Below, one piece after another: positions 11,379 through 20,928 of a stretch of DNA of 64,000 bases; the first letter of the stretch is position 1; each line of letters opens with the position of its first letter. The stretch spans positions 2,564 through 66,563 of the forward strand of contig JAKFVB010000021.1 in assembly GCA_021732405.1 (NCBI GenBank). The letters run 5' to 3'. Source of the DNA: Methylotenera sp. Lineage in GTDB: Bacteria > Pseudomonadota > Gammaproteobacteria > Burkholderiales > Methylophilaceae. The position numbers and the translations under genes were made by a program. A model generated the notes under the pieces. The model was given only the letters and a program-made list of their open reading frames with translations, did not search any database and was not told the origin of the DNA.

Positions 11379-12040
11379 AGTGGTTGTTAGGATTTTTGCT
11401 GTTGGTTAATGCGGGTTTATTCGTATATTTTAATTTAGATGTGATTGCGCCAAAACCAGCGCAAGTGAATGCGCCGATTAACCCAGAAAAACTCAAAATA
11501 TTGGATCAGCAAGCACTGGAAGCTATGCCTAGAAAAATTGCTGTATTGCCGGTGACACCTGCCATTGAAACGCCAGCTACCAGTTGTTATGAGTGGGGCA
11601 ATTTTACAGCGAGTAATCTGCCGTCTGCACAGGTGGCTTTGGTTAAACTAGGCTTAGAAGGAATTGCTAAACAAGCAGATACAGCTAAAGCGGACAGGCG
11701 TTTTTGGGTATATTATCCGCCTTTGAAAAACGCGCAGCTTGCACAGGAAAAAGCCAATGAAATTAAAGCCTTGGGCATTGGCGAGATATTTGTTGTGCAA
11801 GATTCGCAGTGGCGCCACGCGATTTCTTTTGGCCTGTTTCAAGATGAAAAATTGGCAACTAATTTGTTAAACGATTTACAAGCCAAAGGTGTAAAAGGCG
11901 CGACTAAAGCATTGCGTAGTCCAGGTAAAAACATCTCTAGCTTGATGATTAAAGCGGTGACGCCAGAAGCGGCATTAGAGTTACAAAAAATAAGCCCAGA
12001 ATTTGTAGGCAGTGAGCTTAAAGTAGCGGCTTGCTCTTAA
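11375..12040 (+). CDS. Membrane-anchored SPOR-like domain protein
   Basis: A single N-terminal membrane anchor (MKWLLGFLLLVNAGLFVYF) is followed by a proline-rich linker and a C-terminal domain of about 130 residues resembling a SPOR/sporulation-related repeat. It has the pattern RRFWVYYPPLKNAQLAQEKANEIKALGI...FSLGLF-like ISFGLFQDEKLATNLLNDLQAKG. SPOR domains bind denuded peptidoglycan, often at the division site; here that role is inferred. It is the third gene of the birA-coaX operon, overlapping coaX by 4 bp (ATGA). It converges on the GlcD-type gene. Confidence 0.8.
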   Translation: MKWLLGFLLLVNAGLFVYFNLDVIAPKPAQVNAPINPEKLKILDQQALEAMPRKIAVLPVTPAIETPATSCYEWGNFTASNLPSAQVALVKLGLEGIAKQADTAKADRRFWVYYPPLKNAQLAQEKANEIKALGIGEIFVVQDSQWRHAISFGLFQDEKLATNLLNDLQAKGVKGATKALRSPGKNISSLMIKAVTPEAALELQKISPEFVGSELKVAACS

Positions 12041-12061
12041 GCTGATTCGGGTGCCGCACGT

Positions 12062-13429
12062 TTACGGAAAGAGTTTGCCTGGGTTTAGAATATTAATCGG
12101 GTCAAAAGTAAGCTTGATTTGTTTCATCAATGCCATCGTTGTTGCATCAATCTCGCGCGATACAAATGGCCGTTTTGCCATACCAACGCCATGCTCGCCA
12201 GATAATGTGCCCTGCAAAGATAACACTAGGCTAAACACTTCATCCAAGCAGGCGTAAGCACGCTGCATCTCTTCGGCGTCGTTTGGGTTAACCAGTAAAT
12301 TCACATGAATATTACCATTACCCGCATGGCCAAAATTAACGTTGCTGATTTGGTAATGGGCGGCCAGTTTTTCTAAACCGGTTAATAATTCGGGCAGATG
12401 CGACACAGGCACAGCAATATCTTCGTTGATTTTTTTAGGTGCAATATCTTTTAACAAGGGCGATAACGCTTTGCGCGCGGCCCATAAGGCTTTGGTATCC
12501 AGCGCAGGTTTGGCTTCAATCAGGCCATCGACTTGGCAGGCCTGCAAAATCGCTTCTGTCGCTTCAACAATCTCTTGCTGGCTGCCATCTACTTCAATCA
12601 TCAAATAGGCTTTGGCGTTTTCCGGCAATAAATTTTGGTGACGGCTGCGAATCAGATTTAATGCGCCATTATCCAAAAATTCCAGTGCGCTTGGTGTGTA
12701 AGGTTGCGCCATAATCGCCGCAATCGCTTTAGCGCAACTATAAGTGTCTATAAATTCTGCGGTTAAGCCGCCTGTGTGCTTGGGTAAAGGGGTGAGCTTT
12801 AAAGTAGCTTCGGTAATCACAGCCAGCGTGCCTTCACTACCCACAATCAAGCGCGTTAAATCGTAGCCAACTACGCCTTTGCTGGTGTAACAGCCTGTTT
12901 TGATAATATCGCCATTGCCGGTGACTGCTTTTAAACCCAATACATGGTCGCGCGCTACACCGTATTTCACCGCATGCGGCCCTGCGGCACAAGTAGCCAA
13001 ATTGCCACCAATGCTGCAATAGGCTGCGCTAGATGGGTCTGGCGGCCAGAAAAATCCGACGGGCTTAATCGCATCTTGCAATACCTGATTCAGCACACCT
13101 GGCTCAATAATCGCCATACGATTGTCTGGGTCGATACTGATAATGTTCTGCATACGCTCTAGCGACATCACCACGCCGCCAGCCTCTGGCACGCTACCGC
13201 CAGCAGTGCCTGTGCCACGTCCGCGCGGCACAACAGGTATTTGATACTGATTACATAGTTGGATAACGACTTGTACTTCTTCTGTTGTTAGCGGGAAAAC
13301 AACAGCGATCGGGTTGTGGTAGTTACGCGAATTATCGTAAGCGTAGGCATAGCAATCAACAGGGTCGGTAAAGACTCTATCAATTGGCAGCAGATTAGTT
13401 AATACGGTAATGAATTCTTGCGCAACCAT
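12062..13429 (-). CDS. FAD-linked D-2-hydroxyacid dehydrogenase (GlcD / D-lactate dehydrogenase family)
   Basis: Flavoprotein oxidising a D-2-hydroxyacid such as glycolate or D-lactate. The N-terminal PCMH-type FAD domain carries VVPRGRGTGTAGGSVPEAGGVV and the C-terminal FAD-oxidase domain carries NFGHAGNGNIHVNLLV and SGEHGVGMAKRPFV. The track ORF starts at 13495 inside lpdA; the ATG at 13429 (MVAQEFITVL) gives a 455-aa protein of normal family size starting 5 bp past the lpdA stop. No glcE/glcF genes are adjacent, which favours a single-subunit lactate-dehydrogenase type. The exact substrate cannot be told from the sequence. Confidence 0.9.
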   Translation of the reverse strand: MVAQEFITVLTNLLPIDRVFTDPVDCYAYAYDNSRNYHNPIAVVFPLTTEEVQVVIQLCNQYQIPVVPRGRGTGTAGGSVPEAGGVVMSLERMQNIISIDPDNRMAIIEPGVLNQVLQDAIKPVGFFWPPDPSSAAYCSIGGNLATCAAGPHAVKYGVARDHVLGLKAVTGNGDIIKTGCYTSKGVVGYDLTRLIVGSEGTLAVITEATLKLTPLPKHTGGLTAEFIDTYSCAKAIAAIMAQPYTPSALEFLDNGALNLIRSRHQNLLPENAKAYLMIEVDGSQQEIVEATEAILQACQVDGLIEAKPALDTKALWAARKALSPLLKDIAPKKINEDIAVPVSHLPELLTGLEKLAAHYQISNVNFGHAGNGNIHVNLLVNPNDAEEMQRAYACLDEVFSLVLSLQGTLSGEHGVGMAKRPFVSREIDATTMALMKQIKLTFDPINILNPGKLFP

Positions 13430-13434
13430 ACTAG

Positions 13435-15183
13435 CTATCTTTTCTTGATATATAAATCTGTAATCGTACCTTCTTTCATCTCTGCGGCAAAACAAACGGT
13501 TTCAGATAAGGTTGGGTGTGCGTGAATAGTTAAGCCTAAATCATGCGCATCGGCACCCATTTCAATCGCCAATACCGCTTCTGCCAATAATTCGCCTGCA
13601 TTTACGCCAACGATACCTGCGCCAATTAAGCGGTGCGTGGTTTTATCAAAAATCAGTTTAGTGGCGCCTTCAGTACGCGCGACTGAAATAGCACGGCCGC
13701 TGGCAGCCCAGGGGAAACTGGCTTTTTCAATCTCGATACCTTTGGCTTTGGCTTCGATTTCTGTGACACCTGCCCAAGCGATTTCTGGATCTGTGTACGC
13801 AACGGAAGGAATACAAGCGGCTTGGAATTCGACTTTATGGCCGGCAATCACTTCTGCGGCTACTTTGCCTTCATGCGTGGCTTTGTGCGCCAACATGGGT
13901 TGGCCGACGATATCGCCAATGGCAAAAATATGCGCTACGTTTGTGCGCATTTGCTTATCTACTGCGATAAAACCGCGCTCATCTACCGCCACGCCTGCTA
14001 ACTCTGCACCAATATTTTTACCATTTGGACGGCGACCGATGGAGACTAAAACGCGGTCATATATTTGAGATTCTTTCGGGGCATCTTCACCTTCAAAGCT
14101 GACATGAATACCATCTTTTTTGGCTTCCATTTTTGCCACTTTGGTTGAAAGCATGATCGCCTCAAAACGTTTTTCCATACGCTTTTGCAGAGGGCGTACT
14201 AGGTCGCGGTCGCAGCCTTGTACCAAACCATCCATAAATTCGACCACGCTGACTTTGGTGCCAAGTGCATCGTAAACCGTACCCATTTCCAAGCCGATAA
14301 TACCGCCGCCAATGACCAGCATACGTTTTGGAATATCAGCTAATTTCAATGCGCCTGTTGAGTCCATGATTCGCTCGTCATCTGGAGCGCTAGGGAATTT
14401 AGTCGCTTGTGAACCTGCTGCAATAATCGCGTTTTCAAAGCCTACAGTAGTAATTTTGCCATCATTATCAGTAACGGCGATTTGATTTGCGCTGGTAAAT
14501 GCGCCAACGCCAACCACAACGGTAACGCCGCGTTGTTTTGCCATTTGTGCCAAGCCGCCAGTCAATTTGGCGACTACATCGTTACTTTTCCAGTTACGTA
14601 GTGTATCTAAATCAATATTAGGCGCACTGAAGCTAACGCCATGATGCGCGGTTTCTTCTGCCTCTGTGATGACTTTTGCAGTATGCAATAAGGCTTTAGA
14701 AGGGATGCAACCTACGTTCAGACAGACGCCACCTAGTGTTGGATAACGTTCAATTAATACCACATTTAAACCAAGGTCGGCGGCTCTAAATGCTGCAGTG
14801 TAGCCGCCAGGGCCAGAACCTAATACCACTACTTGCGTATTGATATCGCTGTTGCCGCTTACGGACACTGGTTTAGGAGCGGCTACCGTTTCTTTAACAA
14901 CAGCCGCTACTGTATTAATAACTGGTGCTACATCGGCTTTTGCTTCAGGCGCAATGACTAAAATAGATGAGCCTTCAGCGACTTTATCACCCACTTTTAT
15001 TTTTATCTCTTTAACAACGCCAGCATGTGAGGATGGAATATCCATTGATGCTTTGTCTGATTCAACTGTGATCAAAGAATCTTCTTTAGCAACAGTGTCA
15101 CCAATTTTTATTAAGATTTCGATGACATCTACGCTGTCAAAATTACCAATATCGGGGACTAATATATCCACTAAATCGCTCAT
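13435..15183 (-). CDS. lpdA: Dihydrolipoamide dehydrogenase (E3) with N-terminal lipoyl domain
   Basis: E3 of the pyruvate dehydrogenase complex, re-oxidising dihydrolipoamide and passing electrons to NAD+. Residues 1-80 form a lipoyl domain with the modified lysine K44 in ESDKASMD. An Ala/Pro linker follows, then the flavoprotein with [15 protein letters not shown] (FAD), the redox-active disulfide [16 protein letters not shown], a second Rossmann motif [10 protein letters not shown] and the C-terminal dimer domain with HAHPTLSE. The 582-aa length fits the lipoyl-E3 form found in Neisseria and many betaproteobacteria. It is separated from aceF by the protease gene. A GlcD-type gene follows closely and is probably co-transcribed. 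Confidence 0.96.
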   Translation of the reverse strand: MSDLVDILVPDIGNFDSVDVIEILIKIGDTVAKEDSLITVESDKASMDIPSSHAGVVKEIKIKVGDKVAEGSSILVIAPEAKADVAPVINTVAAVVKETVAAPKPVSVSGNSDINTQVVVLGSGPGGYTAAFRAADLGLNVVLIERYPTLGGVCLNVGCIPSKALLHTAKVITEAEETAHHGVSFSAPNIDLDTLRNWKSNDVVAKLTGGLAQMAKQRGVTVVVGVGAFTSANQIAVTDNDGKITTVGFENAIIAAGSQATKFPSAPDDERIMDSTGALKLADIPKRMLVIGGGIIGLEMGTVYDALGTKVSVVEFMDGLVQGCDRDLVRPLQKRMEKRFEAIMLSTKVAKMEAKKDGIHVSFEGEDAPKESQIYDRVLVSIGRRPNGKNIGAELAGVAVDERGFIAVDKQMRTNVAHIFAIGDIVGQPMLAHKATHEGKVAAEVIAGHKVEFQAACIPSVAYTDPEIAWAGVTEIEAKAKGIEIEKASFPWAASGRAISVARTEGATKLIFDKTTHRLIGAGIVGVNAGELLAEAVLAIEMGADAHDLGLTIHAHPTLSETVCFAAEMKEGTITDLYIKKR

Positions 15184-15334
15184 ACTTAACCTTTATTTTT
15201 GCTCAAATTTAAGCATAATTTTATCATTAAAGTGGGCGATATTAAACCTTAAAATGAGGCTTAGTTAGAACTGAAAGTGATTACTTAGTAGATAAACCCT
15301 GAGAGGCTGTGCGATTGTCAACAACCAATATAAA

Positions 15335-15379
15335 AATACTGCTTACGCACCCAATTAACTTTGGCATGCAAGCAGTATT
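15335..15379 (-). terminator. Possible hairpin downstream of the serine protease gene
   Basis: Ten-bp inverted repeat AATACTGCTT / AAGCAGTATT with a loop of about 25 nt, about 20 bp past the protease stop. The long loop and weak T tract make terminator function uncertain. Confidence 0.4.
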
Positions 15380-15398
15380 GGTGAACAATTTTAGATTG

Positions 15399-16424
15399 CT
15401 AATCAGTTTTGATACCCATCGCAGATTTGAGCTCGTTTGCAATATTAACATCTAGAACATCAAGTGCTGCCACCATATTCAGCGCTTCAATACGTTTGCC
15501 ATTTTGTTCTGCAATTAGCCCTAGATAATACAGTGCGCTACTGTGATTGCTGTTAGTTGCGACCACTTGATTTAAATGTAGCTCAGCATAAGCCGTATTC
15601 TTTAAGCTAAACTCTGCCACGGCACGGTAGAACAGTGCTTCTGTTGTTTGTGGTTCTTGCTCGGCCCATTGAGATGCAATTGTTTCTAACGCAGCCCAGT
15701 CTCCTGTTTTAAGCGGCTGTACAATTTTCATAAAAAATGGCCATTTTTCATGTGATTCTGCCCAAAAAGCTAACTCACTTTTACTTACAATCGGCTGTTC
15801 AGGTTTGTTCAGCAAGCGCTGCACCCACTCTACCGACATATTGTAGTAAAATGCATCGCGCCCAGGACTTTTAACCGTGACAATGCCGACTAAATTACCG
15901 GTATCGTCAAATAAACCACCGCCACTGTCGCCCATTCTAAAAGCATTACTTGCTCTTACCACAACGCTATCATCCATTGGATATAAGCTTTTAACGAAAC
16001 CATAAGTGGCGTTTGGGCGAGGCGAGAAGTTAGCAAAGCCAACGGTGTAAACTGGCTGCTCATATTTCAGATTTTCACTAGAACCAAAAGTGGCAATTGG
16101 CGCATTTAAGCCAGCTACAGTCAATATACATAAATCGTGATACCAATCTGGCTTTAAAGCGCTGGCGCTATAGTTTTCGCCATTGGTGTTTACGCTGACT
16201 GAGGCGGCGCCTGCCACTACGTGACAATTGGTGACCACTTGGTCTTTAGCGATGACAACGCCTGAACCTAAGCCGTAACCGCCGTTGGCAAGACCAACTT
16301 GTACTTTAACCACATGTGCGCTGATTTTTTCTACAAGTTCATCTGTTGGCGCTGCATAAATCGCGTTTGCCAAACCAAAGTACAAAAATGCGGAACAAAA
16401 TAATGCAGGAACAGGCCTTGTCAT
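15399..16424 (-). CDS. Exported trypsin-like serine protease with C-terminal TPR-like region
   Basis: Probably periplasmic. An N-terminal signal peptide (PALFCSAFLYFGLANAIYAA) precedes a chymotrypsin-fold domain in which the catalytic triad is visible: His in TNCHVVAG, Asp in HDLCILTV and Ser in GDSGGGLFD. No PDZ domain is present, unlike DegP/DegQ. Instead the last 120 residues look like helical TPR-type repeats (EALFYRAVAEFSLKNTAYAELHLNQVV, SALYYLGLIAEQNGKRIEAL). The track start is a TTG; the ATG at 16424 (MTRPVPALF) is preferred. It sits between aceF and lpdA, an unusual place. Substrate unknown. Confidence 0.85.
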   Translation of the reverse strand: MTRPVPALFCSAFLYFGLANAIYAAPTDELVEKISAHVVKVQVGLANGGYGLGSGVVIAKDQVVTNCHVVAGAASVSVNTNGENYSASALKPDWYHDLCILTVAGLNAPIATFGSSENLKYEQPVYTVGFANFSPRPNATYGFVKSLYPMDDSVVVRASNAFRMGDSGGGLFDDTGNLVGIVTVKSPGRDAFYYNMSVEWVQRLLNKPEQPIVSKSELAFWAESHEKWPFFMKIVQPLKTGDWAALETIASQWAEQEPQTTEALFYRAVAEFSLKNTAYAELHLNQVVATNSNHSSALYYLGLIAEQNGKRIEALNMVAALDVLDVNIANELKSAMGIKTD

Positions 16425-16549
16425 GATAATCCCCAATCGTCAGTGTTTAAATCAAAACCTCGCTAATAAAATATGTCTGTCTAATTGATAGATAGCAATA
16501 GTCGTACCAGCTTGTTAAAGTGGGATTTAGCGAACTTTAGGGGGAGTTT

Positions 16550-16587
16550 GCGCCTATTAACAGTTGAATTATGTTGTTAACAGGCGC
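16550..16587 (-). terminator. Hairpin downstream of aceF
   Basis: Thirteen-bp stem GCGCCTATTAACA / TGTTAACAGGCGC with one wobble and a 12-nt loop, about 40 bp past the aceF stop. A smaller GCAC/GTGC hairpin lies between it and the stop. No long U tract, so it could be a terminator or an RNA-stability stem separating aceF from the protease gene. Confidence 0.5.
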
Positions 16588-16626
16588 TAAGAAATCAATT
16601 TTGCACTAAAAAAGTGCGTTTGACTT

Positions 16627-17970
16627 TTAAAGTAATAAGCGGCGTACGTCCGATAACATCATGCGCATATGGCTGGTAAAACGTGCACCATCAGCGCCAT
16701 CCACCACACGATGGTCGTAGGAAAGTGACATTGGCAAGATTAAACGCGGTTCAAAAGATTTGGTTTTTTCATTGTAAATTGGCTGCATGGATGAGCGTGA
16801 AACACCCAAAATCGCCACTTCCGGGCAGTTAATGATTGGTGTGAACATAGTACCGCCAATACCGCCAAGGCTAGAAATCGTGAAGCAACCACCTTGCATT
16901 TCTTCTACCTTTAATTTGCGTTCGCGCGCTTTGGAGGATAATTCACCTAAATCACGTGCAATATCCAGCACATCTTTTTGTTGCACATCTTTCACCACTG
17001 GCACCACTAAGCCATCTGGCGTATCGCAGGCAAAGCCAATATTAAAATAATTCTTTAAAATCAAACTATCGCCATCGGGCGAAAGTGACGCATTAAAATT
17101 AGGATAAGCCTTTAATGCGTTGACAGACGCCTTAATTAAAAAAGCCAACATGGTGAGCTTAACGCCACGTTTTTCAGCGTCTGCTTGCATGGATTTTCTA
17201 AAATCTTCTAAATCGGTAATATCCGCTTGGTCAAATTGTGTGACGTGTGGTGCGGTTACCCAGTTTCTGTGTAAATTCGCACCAGATATCTTTTTAATAC
17301 GTGAAAGCGGCTTGGTTTCTATATCGCCAAACTGGCTGAAATCAATCACTGGCATTGGCAAGGTAGCAAGGCTACCTAAACCAGCGCCCATATTCTCTGT
17401 ACGCGGTTTGGCAAGCTCGCCTTTAACAAAAGCCTGCACATCGGCTTGCGTGATGCGATTTTTTAACGCAGAGCCTTTGATTAAGGCTAAGTTAACACCT
17501 AATTCACGGGCAAATTTACGCACAGATGGGCTGGCGTGCGAAGTTTTACCACCGTTTACCACAACACTTTCGCCCACTGGCAACGGTTGATGCGCTGGCT
17601 GTACTTGTTTTGGTGGTTCTGGAGCAGGGCGTGTTGGTTCTGGAATCGCCGCCGCAATTGCTTCTTTTGGCGCGCTAGCAGGCGCTGCTTTTGCTTCAGC
17701 AGTTGCGGCCGCTGGCTGGCTGGCTGCCGCAGAATCGGCTTCCAAAGTTAAAATCAAATGACCTTGTGCGATTTTATCGCCCACTTTTAACTTAACTTCT
17801 TTTACCACGCCAGCAAACGGTGCTGGAATATCCATGGAAGCTTTGTCCGATTCCACCGTCACTAGTGAATCATCTTTAGCAATCGTATCACCCGCTTTTA
17901 CCAGCACTTCAATCACGTCAACGCTATCAAAGTTGCCGATATCAGGCACTAAAACATCTTGTAAACTCAT
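16627..17970 (-). CDS. aceF: Pyruvate dehydrogenase E2, dihydrolipoyl acetyltransferase
   Basis: Core acetyltransferase of the pyruvate dehydrogenase complex, moving the acetyl group from lipoamide to CoA. There is one lipoyl domain (residues 1-80, K43 in ESDKASMD), an Ala/Pro-rich linker, a peripheral-subunit-binding domain (ASPSVRKFARELGVNLALIKGS) and a catalytic domain ending in SYDHRVVDGADGARF with the active-site HxxxDG. The 447-aa length reflects a single lipoyl domain, compared with three in E. coli. It begins 34 bp after aceE, clearly the same operon. Its lipoyl domain is very similar to that of LpdA. Confidence 0.97.
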   Translation of the reverse strand: MSLQDVLVPDIGNFDSVDVIEVLVKAGDTIAKDDSLVTVESDKASMDIPAPFAGVVKEVKLKVGDKIAQGHLILTLEADSAAASQPAAATAEAKAAPASAPKEAIAAAIPEPTRPAPEPPKQVQPAHQPLPVGESVVVNGGKTSHASPSVRKFARELGVNLALIKGSALKNRITQADVQAFVKGELAKPRTENMGAGLGSLATLPMPVIDFSQFGDIETKPLSRIKKISGANLHRNWVTAPHVTQFDQADITDLEDFRKSMQADAEKRGVKLTMLAFLIKASVNALKAYPNFNASLSPDGDSLILKNYFNIGFACDTPDGLVVPVVKDVQQKDVLDIARDLGELSSKARERKLKVEEMQGGCFTISSLGGIGGTMFTPIINCPEVAILGVSRSSMQPIYNEKTKSFEPRLILPMSLSYDHRVVDGADGARFTSHMRMMLSDVRRLLL

Positions 17971-18004
17971 TATTAACTCCAGCCAGCAGGCCTTAATTTA
18001 AGCA

Positions 18005-20689
18005 TTAAACCGTTGTTGGATTTGGTTTATTTGAATCCAATTTATATTTTTTAACCGCTTCCGCCACTTTAGCGGCGGGCAATTTACCTTCATCGCTCAG
18101 CGCTTTTAAAGCAGCTACGGTGATGTAGCGCGCATCCACTTCAAAGAAATCACGCAAGGCTTCGCGGCTATCAGAACGGCCGTATCCATCTGTACCAAGT
18201 GCGACAAATTTGTTTGGCACAAAGCGCTGAATCTGCTCAGCAAAACTTTTCATGTAATCGGTTGAAGCGATGACTGGGCCTTTTGCATCTTTTAAACTTT
18301 CTGCCACATAATTCAAGCGTTGTGGTTTTTCAGGGTTTAGCATATTCCAACGCTCACAATCCAAGCCTTCGCGGCGTAGTTCGGTAAAGCTGGTTGCACT
18401 CCACACGTCGGCTGAAACGCCCCAGTCTTTTTCAAGCAATTCGGCCGCTGCAATCACTTCGCGTAAAATAACGCCGCTTCCCATCAATTGCACTTTTTCG
18501 CCTTTTACTTTTGATTTGCTGAAACTGTACAAGCCTTTTAAAATGCCTTGTTCAGCACCCGCAGGCAGTGCAGGGTGGCTGTAGTTTTCATTCATCAAGG
18601 TAATGTAGTAATACACATCTTCTTGATTTTGCACCATGCGACGCAAGCCTTCTTGAATAATTACGGCTAGTTCGTATGCAAAAGTTGGATCGTAAGAAAT
18701 ACAGTTTGGAATCGTCGCAGACATTAAGTGGCTATGGCCATCTTCATGTTGCAAGCCTTCACCATTTAACGTGGTTCTACCCGCTGTTGCACCGAGCAAA
18801 AAGCCACGTGCACGGCTATCGCCAGCTGCCCAAGCTAAGTCACCAATACGTTGGAAACCGAACATAGAATAGAAGATATAGAATGGAATCATCTGCACAC
18901 CAGTGACTGAATATGATGTTGCTGCCGCAATCCAGCTAGAGAATGAACCCGCTTCGTTAATACCTTCTTCTAGAATCTGACCATCTTTGGATTCTTTGTA
19001 ATACATGACCTGGTCAGAATCCATTGGCTCATATAGCTGACCCAAGTGCGAGTAGATACCCAATTGGCGGAACATACCTTCCATACCAAAAGTACGCGCT
19101 TCATCTGGCACGATTGGCACTACGAATTTACCCAATGTTTTATCGCGTAAAAGTGTCGATAAAATACGCACAAAAGCCATGGTGGTCGATATTTCACGCT
19201 CACCAGTGGCAGTTAACATATTTTCGAAAGCAGATAGTGCTGGCACGGTTAATTCGTTACCTTTACGGCGACGTTGCGGCACAAAACCACCCATCGCCGC
19301 ACGGCGCTCAGCCATATATTTCACTTCTGGCGAATCATCAGCCGGTTTGTAGAAGCTTAAGTTTTCGACTTGTTCATCAGTTAACGCCAAATCAAAACGG
19401 TCACGGAATTTTTTCAGTGACTCAATATCCATGCTCTTTTGTTGATGCGTCGTATTTTGACCTTCGCCTGCATCGCCCATACCATAACCTTTTACGGTTT
19501 TAGCCAAGATGACGGTTGGTTGACCTTTATGATTAACCGCTGAGTGATAGGCTGCGTACACTTTATGCGGATCGTGACCACCACGATTTAATCGCCAAAT
19601 ATCTTGGTCGCTCATTGCTGCGACCATTTCTTTTAGCTCTGGGTATTTGCCAAAGAAGTTTTCGCGTGTGTAAGCACCGCCTTTGGCTTTAAAGTTTTGA
19701 TATTCGCCATCCACGCATTCTTCCATGCGTTTTTTCAAGATGCCGTCTTTATCCATGGCTAATAATGGATCCCAATATGAACCCCACACCACTTTTAATA
19801 CATTCCAACCAGAACCGCGGAAATTAGATTCTAACTCTTGAATGATTTTACCATTGCCACGAACAGGACCATCTAAGCGCTGTAAATTGCAGTTAATCAC
19901 AAAAATCAAATTATCCAATTTTTCGCGTGAGGCCAATGAGATTGCGCCTTGTGATTCGGGCTCATCCATTTCACCATCACCGCAAAACACCCATACTTTA
20001 CGATCGCTAGTATCAGCGATGCCGCGGTCATGCATGTACTTGAGAAAACGTGCTTGGTAGATACCTTGAATCGGACCCAAACCCATTGAAACGGTTGGGA
20101 ATTGCCAAAAATCAGGCATTAACCATGGGTGTGGATAGCTAGACAAACCATTGCCGCCCGTTTCTTGGCGGAAGTTTTCCATTTTATCTTCAGGAATCAG
20201 CCCCTCAATAAAGGCGCGTGCATATACGCCTGGCGATGAATGGCCTTGGAAATAAATACAGTCACCGCCAAAGTTTTCACCATTCTCTTTAATACCAGGT
20301 GCTCGGAAAAAATAATTAAAACCGGTGTCATATAAAGTGGCTGCCGATTGAAAGCTGGCAATATGACCACCAACACCTGGCGATTTTTCATTGCTACGTA
20401 GTACTGTCATGATTGCATTCCAACGCACTAATGCGCGAATGCGACGTTCCATTTCTGCATCACCTGGCAAAGCTTGTTGTAGATGTGTCGGAATCGTATT
20501 TACATATGCAGTTGTTGCATTGTAAGGTAAGTTGCTACCAGAGCGGCGCGCCTTATCAATCATCGCCTCTAACAAGAAGTGCGCGCGTTCTGTGCCTTCT
20601 GCCTCAATAACCGCTGTTAAGGCATCTAACCATTCCTGCGTCTCTAATGGATCGGTTTCTACTAATTTGTTTTGCGTGTTCGAGGTCAT
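18005..20689 (-). CDS. aceE: Pyruvate dehydrogenase E1 component (homodimeric type)
   Basis: Thiamine-diphosphate enzyme decarboxylating pyruvate and acetylating the E2 lipoyl group. The 894-aa single-chain (alpha2) form has the ThDP motif FCGDGEMDEPES...NCNLQRLDGPVRGN. Other conserved stretches are the N-terminal IRALVRWNAIMTVLR region, YGMGDAGEGQNTTHQQKSMD and GRTTLNGEGLQHEDGHSH. First gene of the aceE-aceF operon and divergent from the aminopeptidase gene across a 239-bp intergenic region. No PdhR-type operator was recognised there. Confidence 0.97.
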   Translation of the reverse strand: MTSNTQNKLVETDPLETQEWLDALTAVIEAEGTERAHFLLEAMIDKARRSGSNLPYNATTAYVNTIPTHLQQALPGDAEMERRIRALVRWNAIMTVLRSNEKSPGVGGHIASFQSAATLYDTGFNYFFRAPGIKENGENFGGDCIYFQGHSSPGVYARAFIEGLIPEDKMENFRQETGGNGLSSYPHPWLMPDFWQFPTVSMGLGPIQGIYQARFLKYMHDRGIADTSDRKVWVFCGDGEMDEPESQGAISLASREKLDNLIFVINCNLQRLDGPVRGNGKIIQELESNFRGSGWNVLKVVWGSYWDPLLAMDKDGILKKRMEECVDGEYQNFKAKGGAYTRENFFGKYPELKEMVAAMSDQDIWRLNRGGHDPHKVYAAYHSAVNHKGQPTVILAKTVKGYGMGDAGEGQNTTHQQKSMDIESLKKFRDRFDLALTDEQVENLSFYKPADDSPEVKYMAERRAAMGGFVPQRRRKGNELTVPALSAFENMLTATGEREISTTMAFVRILSTLLRDKTLGKFVVPIVPDEARTFGMEGMFRQLGIYSHLGQLYEPMDSDQVMYYKESKDGQILEEGINEAGSFSSWIAAATSYSVTGVQMIPFYIFYSMFGFQRIGDLAWAAGDSRARGFLLGATAGRTTLNGEGLQHEDGHSHLMSATIPNCISYDPTFAYELAVIIQEGLRRMVQNQEDVYYYITLMNENYSHPALPAGAEQGILKGLYSFSKSKVKGEKVQLMGSGVILREVIAAAELLEKDWGVSADVWSATSFTELRREGLDCERWNMLNPEKPQRLNYVAESLKDAKGPVIASTDYMKSFAEQIQRFVPNKFVALGTDGYGRSDSREALRDFFEVDARYITVAALKALSDEGKLPAAKVAEAVKKYKLDSNKPNPTTV

Positions 20690-20882
20690 GCAGGGATAGT
20701 CTCCGTTGAGAGCACTTGGTTGATATAATGCAAGCAGCTCGTTAAATGCAAGTCGTCTTATTTAAATTTGTAAATAGGATGAACAGGCCTGATTTAATGC
20801 AATCTATAAAGATTGTAGTGTGGCTTTTTTAGGCTTTTTGGTCAAGTTAAACCGTTAAGTTAACGCACTGTTTTTAAAAGAT

Positions 20883-20910
20883 TTGCTACGTTTGTCTTAC
20901 ATTATATATA
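20883..20910 (+). promoter_or_regulatory. Possible promoter of the M17 aminopeptidase gene
   Basis: TTGCTA (20883-20888), 16-bp spacer and TATATA (20905-20910), about 18 bp before the ATG, with TAAGGA as the ribosome binding site. Weak consensus match, by eye only. Confidence 0.35.
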
Positions 20911-20928
20911 AGAGTTAAGGATGTTTAA

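Noticed and set aside
13430-13495. Upstream extension of the GlcD-type ORF into lpdA.
   Set aside because: It would overlap lpdA by about 60 bp with a non-family sequence ([12 protein letters not shown]); the ATG at 13429 fits the family.
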